NCBI GenBank assembly: GCA_038502055.1
Contig: JAXRKN010000044.1
Location: 11,057,501 to 11,121,500, forward strand
Direction of reading: 5' to 3'
DNA length: 64,000 nucleotides
DNA from: Tanytarsus gracilentus
Taxonomy: Eukaryota; Arthropoda; Insecta; Diptera; Chironomidae
The notes under the pieces were generated by a model. That model worked only from the letters and a program-made list of their open reading frames with translations. It made no database searches and was not told the DNA's origin. Position 1 is the stretch's first letter, and each line of letters starts with the position of its first letter. Shown here piece after piece: positions 1 to 12,208 of the stretch. The position numbers were made by a program, and so were the translations under genes.

Positions 1-1099
1 CTGCTCGTTAAAATCTGACCTTTTTTGATCAGCTATCGAGGAAATCTCCTCTTAACCTCAATTCATGTCGTTTTATAATCCTCATCCGAGCTCATCGACT
101 ATCGAGATTAAAAGCTGATGAGAGAAAAAGATTGAGATATTGAATTTAAATATTTTAAAAATTGATTTGATATTAAAGTATTTTTTTGAAGATTTTAGCT
201 TTTATCGCCTGATAATTTTATTTATCATTTTTTGCGGTTGTTTTGTGGCATTTGAACAACGCTTAATATCAATTTTCTAAACAATTATAATCACAATTAT
301 TAAATATCGTCAAATGAACCGCCGTGAAATGTAGTTTGGAAACCGAAAAATGAGATTTCACTTCATTGCAGTACATTTTATGGAAATTGTTTTATAATGA
401 CCCGTAAAATACGAGCCAACATAAAAAATCCTCGCTTAATTTATGATTCAATAAATTTTTCAGTTGAACATATTAAGTGAAAAGCAAAATGCGACTCGTT
501 GTTGCAATTTTTCTCTCCCTCCCGGTTTGTTGCGGATCATGAAAGAGCATTAAAAACTTTTTTCATTTTTATTCGTCATGAGATTTTTCTCCGAATTAAT
601 GGAACTTTTTTGTGAGTGAGTCAGTGAGCTTTTAAAACATAAACCACACTTTGTGCATACAAAAATATTTTTTATTGAATTTTTGGAGATTCACTGAGGG
701 ATTTAAGAATCCAGAGAAAACTGTTGAAAAAATTATTTTTAAAAGGGGTAGGAAACTTGGATGAAATTTAAATGTAAAAAAACTTTTATTAAAAAATAAG
801 CACTAGTTTCTCATCCCCTGATTTTTTTTATATTTTTTAATAAACTTTTATTTCCCTTGCAAAACTTTAAATTAAAATTTTAACCACCTCAATTTCAAAA
901 ATTGTTTTATTATTTTTCTCCGCTGCTGCATTACTCAATTATATTTCTATTATATCCGCATACATGAAAAATATTACTGAGAAATGCAATTTGCATTTTA
1001 ATGGCTTAACCGTTCATTGTTATTTTTATACTCAGTTCACAAATAATTTATATACAAATAAATATTTTCCTCTCGTTTTTCTGCTTTTAATATTTATAG
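1..1099. other. Intronic sequence upstream of the dipeptidase exons
   Basis: No exon is recognisable here. It is AT-rich with many stops in all frames. The dipeptidase exon that begins at 1100 needs one nucleotide from an upstream exon, and no donor with a dipeptidase-like reading frame is visible, so the stretch is most simply the end of a long intron whose upstream exons lie outside the window. Confidence 0.5.
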
Positions 1100-3079
1100 C
1101 GCACATTAATCACATCAAGAGCATTGCCGGAGTAGATTTTGTTGGACTCGGTTCGGGATTCGATGGTATCAATTAGTAAGTATTTAAGTCCCTTTAAACA
1201 CGCTACAATGCGAGTGAGCCATCTCAACATCATCTAAACTACGGTCTCTCTTTCTCAACGAATAATTAATTATTCGATAACAAGGAAGAGACCAGCCATG
1301 ACAGAATGAACAGTGCGAGGGGTGTGAGGTCAGTCATTGGCGTTGAAAGGAAGAGAACAAAATTGCTTTGTTGACTTTTAGATTACATTTTGCGATAAAA
1401 TATTTTATAAAATCAGACTCTTAATTGCCTCAACAGCATCGGCGACAATGTTATACGACCCATGCCGCATGCAATGAGGGTATAATTTCACTCTCGACTG
1501 ATGCTCTCGCTCGCACTGCTATTAGACACACTGTAAAATTTATGAGAGGAAGATTTACACGCACATTTTAGTGCTCACGTTTCATTAAAGTACTAACGGC
1601 GAGAATAAAAGCAAATTGAGATGAAAATGTTGGCTTGTAAAAAGCACATTGTGGCAGAGAGAGCTTTATTTTGATGAATTTCAACAGTTTGTTAATGATG
1701 GGAATTTTCTGAAGTATCTCAAAAAGTTGTAAAATAATGAATAAATTTTAAACTCATTTAGTAATTTTAGAATAAAATTTTTCAAATACAACATTTTTTG
1801 TGTAAAGAAAATTCAATCAATTTAAAACAAATTTTATGAGGCAAAAAATAAATCTAACGACCTCCCGCTGCTGTCTTTAACCAGGAATAATTTATGGCTA
1901 ACCTTCATGATTCTCACGCTCCATTGTTCATTCGTTATATCCCCAAAATGCACATAAAACACACAACATCATAACAACATAGCATGGTGTGGAAAAATCT
2001 CTCTCTATTTTCTAAAATATACAAATTAATTACAGCACACCGAGAGGTATGGAAGATCCAAGTGCTTATCCGTATTTATTTGCGGAACTCATGGGCCATG
2101 GATGGAGTGTAGAGGAATTAACTAAATTAGCTGGCACAAATTTGCTTCGAGTTATGAATGAGGTAAAAATTTGCATTTTAAACTTTTTCTCATGCACACT
2201 TTAAGGTGTGTGAGCTTTCAGCCGCAATATTCGTCCCTTCGATAGTCAACTTTTTGTGCTGCAAGCTTCTACGATGTACATTTTGTTGTTTTAACAAGAG
2301 AAAAGACAGAACACAGAGAGAAAGTGTTTATTGTGTGGTTGTTCGAAATTGAACCCATTTTGTGGTCATTATCCGAGTGAATGCTTTTGTATGACAGTGG
2401 AAAACCTTCCTGTATATCCTTTTTTTCTTTCGCTTTGGTTTTTCTCTGTTTATTATTGTTTTTTTTTTGAATCAAACATTTCCTATAGAACTTCTTTTCT
2501 CTTTAAAAAGATAATATTTATTGTTTATGATGTTCTGAAATTTGTTATGAAAAATTTATTGGGTTTAAAGCAATTTTAGTGTCTATAAAAAAGATATTTC
2601 AAATTTATATCAGTTTTTCAATTTTTTCTACAACTTTCCTCAAAGTTTAAATTGGTTAGGAAGAAGATAAAAATACAGAGATCAAAGTCGACCGACTCAA
2701 AGACTTTCGCGAAGATCAAAAAAGTGTCGACGAGTCGAAAAAAATGTTTAATTTCAATCAATTTTCATCATTATTTAAAATCAATTCAACTGACTTCAAT
2801 CTCTGAAGAAAAATCCCCTAAATTACTCCTAACAAAAAAGTTTTCTCTCTCTCATACAAGCCTTTGTGTTTTTTTTTGTTTGTTGTCCATCCTCAATGAG
2901 ACGATCGTAAAAAAACTTTACCACTTATTTGTGTCCCTTTTTTTCTTGTCTCCCAGGTTGAGCACATACGAGATATGAAGCGAATGAATAATGAACGACC
3001 GTTTGAGGACATACCGAACTTTCGATTGCCACTTCAAACATCGGATGAAATATTCAATTGTAGCAATAATAGTTTGTAA
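1100..3079 (+). CDS. Membrane (renal) dipeptidase, C-terminal exons
   Basis: Zinc metallo-dipeptidase of the DPEP/M19 family, partial at the 5' side. Exons are 1100-1175, 2036-2162 and 2957-3079, all with GT-AG borders and compatible phases. The first exon gives HINHIKSIAG followed by GLGSGFDG. In the family this block (GGDFDG in human DPEP1) carries the substrate-contacting Asp. The second gives PRGMEDPSAYPYLFAELMGH and ends in GTNLLRVMNEV, the typical family C-terminal helices. The third encodes about 40 residues and stops at TAA 3077-3079. Vertebrate DPEP1 continues to a hydrophobic GPI signal, but this model ends in a short Asn/Ser-rich tail with no hydrophobic segment, so the product may be secreted rather than anchored. 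The zinc-binding N-terminal half is outside the window. Family assignment is firm; the end of the last exon could differ in other transcripts. Confidence 0.88.
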
Positions 3080-6000
3080 ATTTTCTACTTCTGTGTTAGC
3101 CCGACATTGCGATATGATGAGGAACATTGTCATTGCGATTATTTCGTTGCTGTCAGCAAATATTAACATGGGTTTGACACACTTCCCAGATATTATACGC
3201 ACTTCGTTCTAATAAAATTTTATTTCAACATTATCGAGAGAGAAAAAAATGTTCTGATAAAAATGCGTGTGAGAGAAGAGAAAAGTCGACAGAAATGATG
3301 ATATGAAAATTTATGCGATGCAAAAAAAAGGGGAGAGAAAATCGTAAAAGTTATTGTATTATGGTGATAAGATGATGATTATTGACATTGAGTGAGGGGA
3401 AAATTGTAAAATGTCGTTCGTGGCTCGTTATTTGACAGTAAAAAGCACATTGTTGGAATTTGTAAATTTTGGAGGTATTCAAAGGCACGAATTAAATTAA
3501 ATTTTAATCCTCAAAGGTAAAACGACCTCAGTTCTTGAACTCAGTTGCCAAATTAAGTTATGCACTCTCACTCTCCTTTTTCTCTCCGTTGATATCATTC
3601 CAAACATGATGCCGCACAGATCTTTATTACAAAAGGAAGGAAATGAAAGTGAAACAAGATAAAGCTCATGATGTTTCTGTATACACCTCATCACAATCTA
3701 TGATGTTCATGAGTGTCAGAACGTGCAAGAGTAAATCTAGCATGGATGAAGGATTAACTAATGTCTTCAAGGCTTTTATGGAGGTGTAAACTAATGCAGT
3801 GAAAGATCAAAGAAATGTTTGAATTAAAAATTTTACACTTAACTAAATTTTAAATTGAAGACAAACACGAGAATTTTAGTCCGCTAAATTTCAAATTTTA
3901 TTCAATGGAAAATTTTTTTAATAAATAACGTATTTTTAAATTTTAAAATGTATTTTGAATTTTTGTAATGATTTTTAAAGTTTTAAACATTTTTTAAAAC
4001 TTTTTAAGTCAGTTTTTCGTGTTTGACTTCAGCTTTAATTTTTCATCTTTTATTTGAGTTGAAAAACTTTTTTCTCTCTCACGTAATTAACGTTTAATCC
4101 CCTCACGAAATGAGTGGATAATCCGAAAACGAGGTGCAAGACACGTAGTTTAAAGTTTTATTTAAGACACGAGTCAGCAGATTTTTCTCAACTTAACTTG
4201 AATTCGAAAAATATCTCACTTGGACATTAGCCAAAAGTCGTGATACTTTAATCATAAAAATGATGATGTTTGTTAGAAAGAAACGAGCCTCAAACTTTGA
4301 CAATACTTTTTCTCCTTCCTCCATCCGACCACACAAATAATTCTTTTTCGTTTTTCTTTCCATTCCTCATGGCGAAATTGTAAGCGAACGAAAAAAAAGT
4401 TAAAGCTCAAAAGAAGAAAGATAAACATGAGAAAAAAAGTTTATCGAGAGTTATGGATAAAAAAATATAAGAAAATTATGCAAGGAAAGATGAAAATTTA
4501 TTGAAGATGTTGAAAATAATTTAAATGATTTAATTTTTTTAATTCATTCGAACACATGACAAAGTGTCCTACGCTTGATTTTTCCAATCAGAAAATTATT
4601 AGGTTTTTTGCTTTAAAAAAGCCTTGTCATTACTCCGAGCGACTCACTTAAAAAATTTCAAGCCTCAAAAAAATGCTGACTTGTTACTTATCGAAAATAA
4701 AAGGAAGAAAAGTCAAGAGAGCATCGTCTGGAGGGCTACTCGTGTCTTGAATGATATGATTACAGATAAACATGATATTTCAATTTTTCTTTCTATTTCT
4801 TGGAGAGAGAAAAAAAAAACATGTAGACGAAGATTTTTTCCTCATGACCCAAAACGCTCAATAGCATCATCATTTTGGCTATTTCAACCAAAATCCCTAA
4901 AGCCTTGCTTACTATAAGTGTAATCAAAACGCATATAGAAAATATTATTATTTGTATCTTGCCTTTTCATCACATATATCCAGTAACAGTTCTATGAATA
5001 AAGCCGAGGATTTTTGGAGTGAAAAAAGGGTTCGAAAAAAATTATTAAATGAAATCGTTGAGTGACTTGTCGTGTCCAAAAAAATAGTTCCAGACCCATT
5101 TTAGGTTGTTATCACTCTAATGAGTTATAACAACATGTGTGTGAGAAGTAAAAGTTTGGGGGCAAACTATTGAAATGCGAAAGATTTAATGACGTAAAAG
5201 AGGTGAAGTAACATGCTGCCAGTGGGGATAAATATCGAATACATGGCTATGAATTTTTTTCTCGAGTAAGCAATTTTGTGTGTGTGTGTGGCTGGGACGA
5301 AAAAAACCAGCCATGAACTGCCAAAAAGCTACTTTAGGGAATTTTGTGCAGACTTTACAAATTTTTTATTCTCTCGAATTTAAACGCAAGGGAAAAATAT
5401 TAAAACCAGTAAAATAACTTAAAGCCATAATAAAATTAAATTTTTATATATGGTTAAGGGTCGAGGCGAGCAATGTGGCAAGAAGTGAGCTTCATAAGTT
5501 GAGTTCTTGTGTTTCCAATTTTCTCTCTCGTTTGCTTGCTGTCGTCTACCTTACGCTGTACTTTTTTCCATCTCTCTCAGGTGAAAAAGCAGCAAATTTA
5601 TTTCTCTGAAATGAGAATTATGAAAATAGAAAAAAATTACATTTTTATTTATCGAAGAGAGAACATAACGAGATTTTAGATTGTGCTGCCAGAGTTATAT
5701 ACCGTTGAGCTGTTATGGGGGATGGAAAATTTCTTGCTCATGATTTTCATCATTTCCTCCGCAAATTTTCAAATCCATCTACAGCCCGTTTTATTTTTCA
5801 CGTGATGATGAAAATATAAATAAATTTATAGCTGATATTTTATTGAGGTTGAGACATGTCGTTTTCATCAGAAAAAATTTTGAATTTTTTTTATTTTTTT
5901 GTTAATGTGTGAAACTCACAACATACAATACAAAGAAACTAATTAAGATTTTTAATTAGATTCGAAAGTAGATTTTTGCCTAAGAATTGTGGTGAAATTT

Positions 6001-8648
6001 TTTATACTCACCACTTTTTTTCATATCTTTAAATTTTCAAAATCATCAAATTTTTTTCGTCTTAAATCACAAAATAAAAAGGTGCACTTTAGTGTCGCTC
6101 CCCTGACACTACCTAGGTGTATCAATACACTTACACAACTTTTTCATTTGATGATGATAAATAAAATAAAAACGACAGTTTTCGTGACGAGAAAAACTTT
6201 TCCTCCGACCTCCCGATGTGAAATTGAGAGAGTCTAGTGAATAGATGAGACGAGCGTGATAGGACAAGTGAGATGAAAATGGATGGAGAAGATGAAAAGG
6301 CAGGAAAAGAAAAAAGTTTTCTTCTTACTCACTTTTATTGACTTTTAATGAAAAGAAACTTTTCTACAAGCATTCAAGTTCATTCTTCGATTATTAATCA
6401 ATAAACAATTTTTATTGAGACATCTTAAGATGGTAATCATGTTTGAACGGGATGTTCGGAGGGTGGGATGAAATTTTGAGTGATTGTAAATATTTTTAAG
6501 GTTTTCTAAGAATTTCGCTAAAAAAATAATTTTAACCTAATTTTAAATAAAATATGACCACAATCAAACTTTTAATTTTCTTAATAATTCAAACTCAATT
6601 TTCATCTCTTTAAGTTTTCCTCTCACTTAATTTTCCGCCACTTGAGGGCAAACTTGAGATCAACCCCAAAAAACATTCATCTCAAATTATAATTTTACCA
6701 TGAAAAGTTCGCAACTAATGAAGCCACTTATTAAAACTTTTACTCCTTTTCTCATTTTCCTTTTTCAACATGCATCTTCTAACTTTATAAAAGCTTTTCC
6801 CTTTCTCTCACACCAATAAAACTTGAATTATCCAACAATTTTTCGTCATAATGAAATCTCATCGCCGCTCTGTCATGTTAAGTTTTCTCTCTCAGCACAA
6901 AAACACAATGAGAGATAGGAAGGAAGCTCGTAATTCATTTATTGTGTGGCAGGAAAATTTTATAACCTCTTTCGAAAAAAGTTTTTTGTGTATACGATGA
7001 AGATGAGCAGACACTATCCGAAAAAGAGGAGATCATCATTAAACACATGAGGAAGCGATAAAAATGAAGAAAACTTTCGTTTCACACTAATAAAAACTTT
7101 TTTAGAAGGAGGAAATAATAATTTTAAGTGAAACTTTCTTACTTCCACCTCAACGATAGTATAAAGTAACGTAGGCGATGCTCATGCCATCGAGGAAAAA
7201 GTTTCCATAGAATAGAGATTGGTTACTTAATTTATATTCAAACGGCTGCTCGAGCATGCTTTTAAAAACTCAAATTTTAGTTGAAATGCTAGAGCACGTG
7301 TTTACCTTATTAGCCTCATGTGAGAAGGAAAGAGATGAAATCTAGTGTGACTAGAGGTTGTCAAAATAATTCCTAGACATTGAATTAAAATTTTTTATTA
7401 AATTTTTGGAGTAACTTTACAATTTGTAATTTTTTGCAATTGTATCTGGTCAACCTGTTTAAAAAATGAACTCTTTTAAATTTCTAAAAATAAGAAAAAT
7501 TAAAGAACAAGTAAATTTGTGTATGGGAAGTGTGTTCAAAAAGTTTAACCATGTAAAATATCCTCAAACCTCGATTTAAACTGTCATGTCACACAAACAC
7601 ATAATTAGCATAAAATTAAGTGAAAAATAGATAAATTCATAATGCGAAACCCTTTTGTAGGTAAAAAAATTGAATTAGGACTCAACAAAAATACAAAATG
7701 CAAACCGCAATATTGAGTAAATGTTTCGTGAATAGTGTAAATGTGTTCGAAATGAATGTCGGCGGTGATAATTTACAAAATTAGTAATTTTGAAGAAATC
7801 TATTTAAAAAATTTAATTGCTAAAGCACTCAATTTATATTTAAATTTTTTCTCACCATCTTCGAAAGTGGACCAAAGAAAAATAAATATTGAATTTGAAA
7901 AATTTTGTTTACACAAACCCGAGAGATTAAACTGTCTTCATCTGAATTTATCTAAATTTAAATTTAAAATAACCAAAAAACTTTTTAACTTTATAGAAAA
8001 TCAAAATTTTAAGCTCTTTCAAATTTTTAAATTTTCAAAAATATTTTTTATTCCGAAGAAGACAGTGAAAAAGGTTTTATATACCTAGTTGAAAACTAAT
8101 TTATTATGTTATGTATAAAAAATAATTTCTATAAAATAGCGAAACTTTTTCCATTTTACGAACGTTGAAAGTTGAACTTTCATCATCAGAAGAAAACCCT
8201 CAGAAATGTATTGATGACATATCAAAAAATCTTTTATCTTCGTTGCATGTTAATTGACAAATTAATTTCCACTTTAATTTCCTCTGAAAAAAGAGAGAAG
8301 AAAAAAAACAATAAAGGAAGAAAAATTTTCTCTGTCATAAAAACTGACGATGATTAAAGTCGTGTTTATTTCTTATCTCCATTGCAGCTCACTTTTTTAT
8401 TATTGTGACGCCTGCTGATGGTTGATTTTTATTATTTTCAGCTTTATCTTTTGTAGGACGATGTCTACGGATACTTAAGTCCACGCGATAATTTATAACT
8501 TTTTGTCTTCAAAGGAGATACAGTGAAGTTGTGTGGAAAACTTGAATGTAAAACTTGGTGGAAATTCTTGTAAGCATTATTCAAATTTTAAATCCTTCAT
8601 TAACATGCACAAATTTAAAAAAATATTTATTTTTCATTGTTCATAAAT
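3080..8648. other. 5.6-kb intergenic region with no recognisable gene
   Basis: AT-rich DNA between the dipeptidase and the carbonic anhydrase cluster. The open frames present (for example 4624-4917 and 7756-8088) are short, low in complexity, start at non-ATG codons or lack family resemblance, and show no flanking splice logic. It contains oligo-A/T runs and a short TG run near 5278-5290. No RNA gene, transposase or repeat array was recognised. Confidence 0.5.
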
Positions 8649-9581
8649 TTAACATTTGCATTTACATCCATTTCTAAACTCTCGTGGAAAGCGTTTGTTG
8701 GTGTCTTGAATTGGTCGATAATTTAATGGATATACTTTAAGCAATTCTTTTAATTCCGACGGATAAATTTTAATCGGATCAGTTGAAACAAACCATCTGA
8801 CACTTTCATAGCATGGCGGAGTTGTGAGCGATCCTTTGTAGCTGTAAAAGTTCTTTACATTATTTTTAATCAAATCTTTGATCGTCTTGTAGTCGGTTGT
8901 AGTTGTGTAAGTGCTTTGATTGCTGACCACGTTAGTAAGATATTGCGCAAATTCATTCTTGGAAGTTCCATCGTTTGTTGATTCTTCAGCAAGCTCAAGC
9001 ATGATTCCGAGGACAGCCAGACCATCGGGTTTTGGAGCTGCCTCACCCAGACTTTTATATTTGCTGTTGTAATGAACAAGATGAAGTTCAGCAGCATATC
9101 GATGGCCGTTGATTGTGTGTTCACTTCCACCACCACTAGATTTAAAAATTAATTATAAAGTTTACTTAAAAATTGCCAAACTTACCAAAGTGGACCCCAA
9201 TGGAGATGAGCTGAACTGAAGAAGTAAGATCTTGCTTTCTCTAAACTCCACTGAAGTGTTTTGTTTGTGTTTCTCGAAAAATTAATATCAAATACGACTG
9301 TGTGTCCGTCATTTTTAAGCTATATAAAAATTAAAAATTAAATATTAAATAATTATTTTTTTATTACTTTTTACCGTGACTGATTTGATTGGATCGTTTA
9401 GATAGGCGATGTTGAGTGTTGCGGCATCACAAATTGTATTACTAGTTTCGATATTAATGGGCGTTTGTAATTTTCCACCACACAATGGAAAATCGTCAGC
9501 CCAAGTGTCAGCATCTTCGTACGACCAATCAGCAGCCAACCCAAAACTTAAATATGCAACAAAAATAACTAAAATTTTCAT
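8649..9581 (-). CDS. Secreted alpha-carbonic anhydrase, copy 1
   Basis: Interconverts CO2 and bicarbonate; predicted extracellular. Exons on the minus strand are 9581-9375, 9319-9186 and 9135-8649, giving 275 aa. The start ATG opens a clear signal peptide ending near Gly-Leu-Ala-Ala. The alpha-CA signature is complete: zinc ligands His107 and His109 in HLHWG and His132 in ELHLVH, proton-shuttle His75 in NDGHT, Glu119 in GSEH, and Thr218 in SLTTPPC (Thr199 equivalent). Cysteines in FPLCGG and TPPC match the usual disulfide. The protein ends in C-K-C-K-C, which is unusual for the family and shared in pattern only with copy 2. An AATAAA lies about 18 nt past the stop (minus strand of 8626-8631). 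All catalytic residues are present, so an active enzyme is expected. Confidence 0.95.
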
Positions 9582-9640
9582 TTTTGTCTTGTCTTCCTGC
9601 GTTCTTTCAAAACAATTGTGGTTTAGTTCAATTCTAAGTG

Positions 9641-9648
9641 CTTTTATA
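9641..9648 (-). promoter_or_regulatory. TATA box of carbonic anhydrase copy 1
   Basis: TATAAAAG on the minus strand, about 60 nt upstream of the ATG, which is consistent with a short 5' UTR and a TATA-driven promoter. Confidence 0.7.
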
Positions 9649-9684
9649 CTAAAATTCTATGAGTTTTTTGCATTGTTCGAAATT

Positions 9685-9735
9685 TAGAACAAAAATTTGC
9701 AAACCACAATAATTTAAATGTTGAGACAGTTTAAG
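9685..9735 (-). promoter_or_regulatory. Upstream block conserved between carbonic anhydrase copies 1 and 2
   Basis: A 51-bp block about 104-154 nt upstream of the ATG that has a counterpart of the same length at 11563-11613. On the plus strand both contain CAATAATTTARR followed by TGTTGAGACAG and TTAAG. The right 29 bp differ at only three positions, while the DNA between this block and the TATA box is much less alike. It is either a cis-regulatory element or residual duplication homology. Confidence 0.5.
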
Positions 9736-10432
9736 GAATTTTAAACATTTTTTATTAGAATAAATTTTTGATTAGTTCAAAATCACCCAACAAGAAATTT
9801 TATAAATTAAAAGAAAAAGCTTTTAGAAACTTTAAGCTCGATTGAAGAAATAAAATTATATATTTTTATTATTCTGCAAAAAAAAAACAAAAAATCGTCG
9901 ATAAGATAATAAATTAAATTTTTTAAATTTTTATTGGTCAATTTTTTTACTCACTGGGTTTCTAGAGTAATAAATTTTAAAGAATGTCCAATTTTATTTA
10001 CATGGGTTCATTAATCACAGAATTTTTAATAACTGATATGTAAAATTTGCATATAAAACTTTAAAATTAGCATAAACATGCAAAATTTTTATGGTCGGTA
10101 ATTAATTTATTTTTTAATGTGACCGATAATTTTCCAAAAATCTAAATTAAAATTTATCTGTTTTAAACTTTTTTTTATCAAGAATAAGGTTCAAAAATTG
10201 ATAAAGAAATTAAACAAAAAAGAAAACATAAATTAAATTTTTGTAAATTAACGAAGTGAAACAAATTGATTAAAGAAAAAAATAATTTATTTTATGGTTT
10301 TGAAATTTTATTTTATTTCATAAGTTTTCATAATATATTAATATCAAAAGAAAATTTTAAACACGTCAAAAATTTTTATATCATGCAAAAAAGTATAAAT
10401 TTTATTTTCATAATTCTTCATTTTCCAATTAT
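9736..10432. other. Intergenic spacer between carbonic anhydrases 1 and 2
   Basis: Very AT-rich spacer with long A/T runs. I see no exon, RNA gene or repeat array. Copy 2 ends at 10433 on the minus strand. Confidence 0.5.
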
Positions 10433-11435
10433 TTAACATCTACATTGACATCCATTTCTGTAGGCTTTAGCAACGCGTTTGTTGTCATCTTGAATTGGTC
10501 TGTAATTGTATGGATAAAGTTCCAGCAATTTCTCAAGCTCCGATGGATAAATTCTGATCGGATCTGTAGCAACAAACCATCGAACGCTTTCATAGCTTTA
10601 GAAAGAATAAAATGAAGTAAAAAATTGTTAGAATTTAAAGAATTTTACCATGGCGGAGTTGTGAGTGATCCTTTGTAGCTGTAAAAGTTCTTTACATTGA
10701 TTTTCATCAAGTCTTTCATGTTTCTATATTGCGTTGGGTCATCAATAGTGAAGCTACTTAAAGGTTCTTGAATTTCTCCCAAGTAATCAACAAATTGATT
10801 TTTAAATTGTCCGTCATTGTTTTCCTCGTCAGCGAGCTCAAGCATGATTCCGAGGACAGCCAGACCATCGGGTTTCGGAGCTGCATCACCCAGAGTTTTA
10901 TATTTACTGTTGTAATGGACAAGGTGTAGTTCAGCAGCATATCGATGGCCATTGATCAAGTGCTCACTACCACCGCCACTAAATTTTTTTTCAAATAAAT
11001 AAAAACTTTAATTTTTTTCACCTTTTAATTTTAAATTTTACCATATTGGACCCCAATGGAGATGAGCTGAGCTGAAGAAGTAAGTTGTTCCCTTTTCTTG
11101 ACTCCATTGAAGAGTTTTATTGTCTTTCAAATGAAAGTCAATATTAAAAACGACAGTGTGTCCATCGTTATAAAGCTTTAAAATAAAATTATTAAAATTT
11201 TTTTATTAAATGTTAAAAAATTTACCGTGACAGCTTTAACAAGATCATTAAAATATGCAACATTTAGCGTTGAGGAGCCACAAGTCGCGTCACCAGTGGT
11301 TTTAATATTAATTGGTGTTTGCGATTTTCCACCACAAAGTGGATATTTTGAAGACCAAGAGTTAGCACCTTCGTATGTCCAGTCAGCTGCACTCGATAAA
11401 GTCAACGCTGTTATAAAAACAATAAAAATCTTCAT
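10433..11435 (-). CDS. Secreted alpha-carbonic anhydrase, copy 2
   Basis: Close paralogue of copy 1, same strand. Exons are 11435-11226, 11175-11042, 10978-10649 and 10595-10433, giving 278 aa. It has a signal peptide ending around Ser-Ser-Ala-Ala. Zinc ligands are His108, His110 and His133; the shuttle His is in NDGHT; the Thr199 equivalent is in SLTTPPC. The stretch from GSEH to LTTPP is nearly identical to copy 1, indicating a recent tandem duplication. It differs in gene structure: an extra intron (10648-10596) splits the Cys codon of TPPC, at a site where copies 1 and 3 are uninterrupted. The C-terminus is C-Q-C-R-C, parallel to C-K-C-K-C in copy 1. All catalytic residues are present. 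Confidence 0.95.
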
Positions 11436-11506
11436 GGCGAAAGTTCTAATTCTGTTCTAGTCGCGTGCTTTTTTTAACAAACGTGAATTTTCTAATTTTT
11501 CCAAGT

Positions 11507-11513
11507 ATTTATA
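11507..11513 (-). promoter_or_regulatory. TATA box of carbonic anhydrase copy 2
   Basis: TATAAAT on the minus strand about 72 nt upstream of the ATG at 11435, in the same arrangement as in copy 1. Confidence 0.65.
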
Positions 11514-11562
11514 CCAAAAATTTTACGACTTTTGGCAGTTTTATTTTGATTAGAACAAAAAA

Positions 11563-11613
11563 TAGAACGAAAAATTCGCAAAAGCAATAATTTAGGTGTT
11601 GAGACAGGTTAAG
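11563..11613 (-). promoter_or_regulatory. Upstream block of carbonic anhydrase copy 2, matching copy 1
   Basis: Counterpart of 9685-9735, 128-178 nt upstream of the ATG, with the same length and the same order of sub-motifs (TAGAAC, CAATAATTTARR, TGTTGAGACAG, TTAAG). No copy is visible upstream of the divergent copy 3. Confidence 0.5.
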
Positions 11614-12208
11614 TAAGTTTTATCGAATCGTAGAATTACTTTCATATAAATTAGGGAAAATAAAATTTACTTTTTAAAAGCTGCTAAAAATTTTCTAAAT
11701 CCATTTTAATTTTGATGATAAAAAAATTTCATTCATTAATTTCTTGAAGTGAATGGATGCTCTTTTCTCACAATCCCCAGTCTTCTCGATATCTGTTAAA
11801 TTCTTAAAGCAACGATGAAAAAATTTAAATTGATCGTTCTTATGTCTTGGTTGTAAGATATCGTAAAATTAAAAATTTAGTTTAAAAAATATTAAGAAAT
11901 TCTAAATTTTATTTATCTTTTTAACTATTCGTCGGTAACAGAAACTTAACGCTTGACACCTAAAAATCATCCAAATTATACATATTTTTTCTTTCAATTT
12001 CATGTACAAGCTCAAGCCGATTAATTATGAGGGTAGAGGGTATTTATGCATGCGTATTGAATGACACTGAAATATTGTAAATTATTATTATTTTTCAAAC
12101 ATTGATGCAAAAAAGATATTTTCACCTTTAAATAGAGAATTTAAGCTGTAAAAATGATAAAGTACAAAGTTCAAATGAATAAGTAGAAATTATTTGAAAA
12201 TTTCATTT
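11614..12208. other. Intergenic spacer between carbonic anhydrases 2 and 3
   Basis: AT-rich spacer. No additional gene, pseudogene fragment or repeat was recognised. Confidence 0.5.

Noticed and set aside
4624..4917. 97-residue open frame
   Set aside because: Non-ATG start and no recognisable domain or leader.
7756..8088. 110-residue open frame in the intergenic desert
   Set aside because: Non-ATG start, Lys/Phe/Leu/Asn-rich composition as expected from AT-rich DNA, no splice context.
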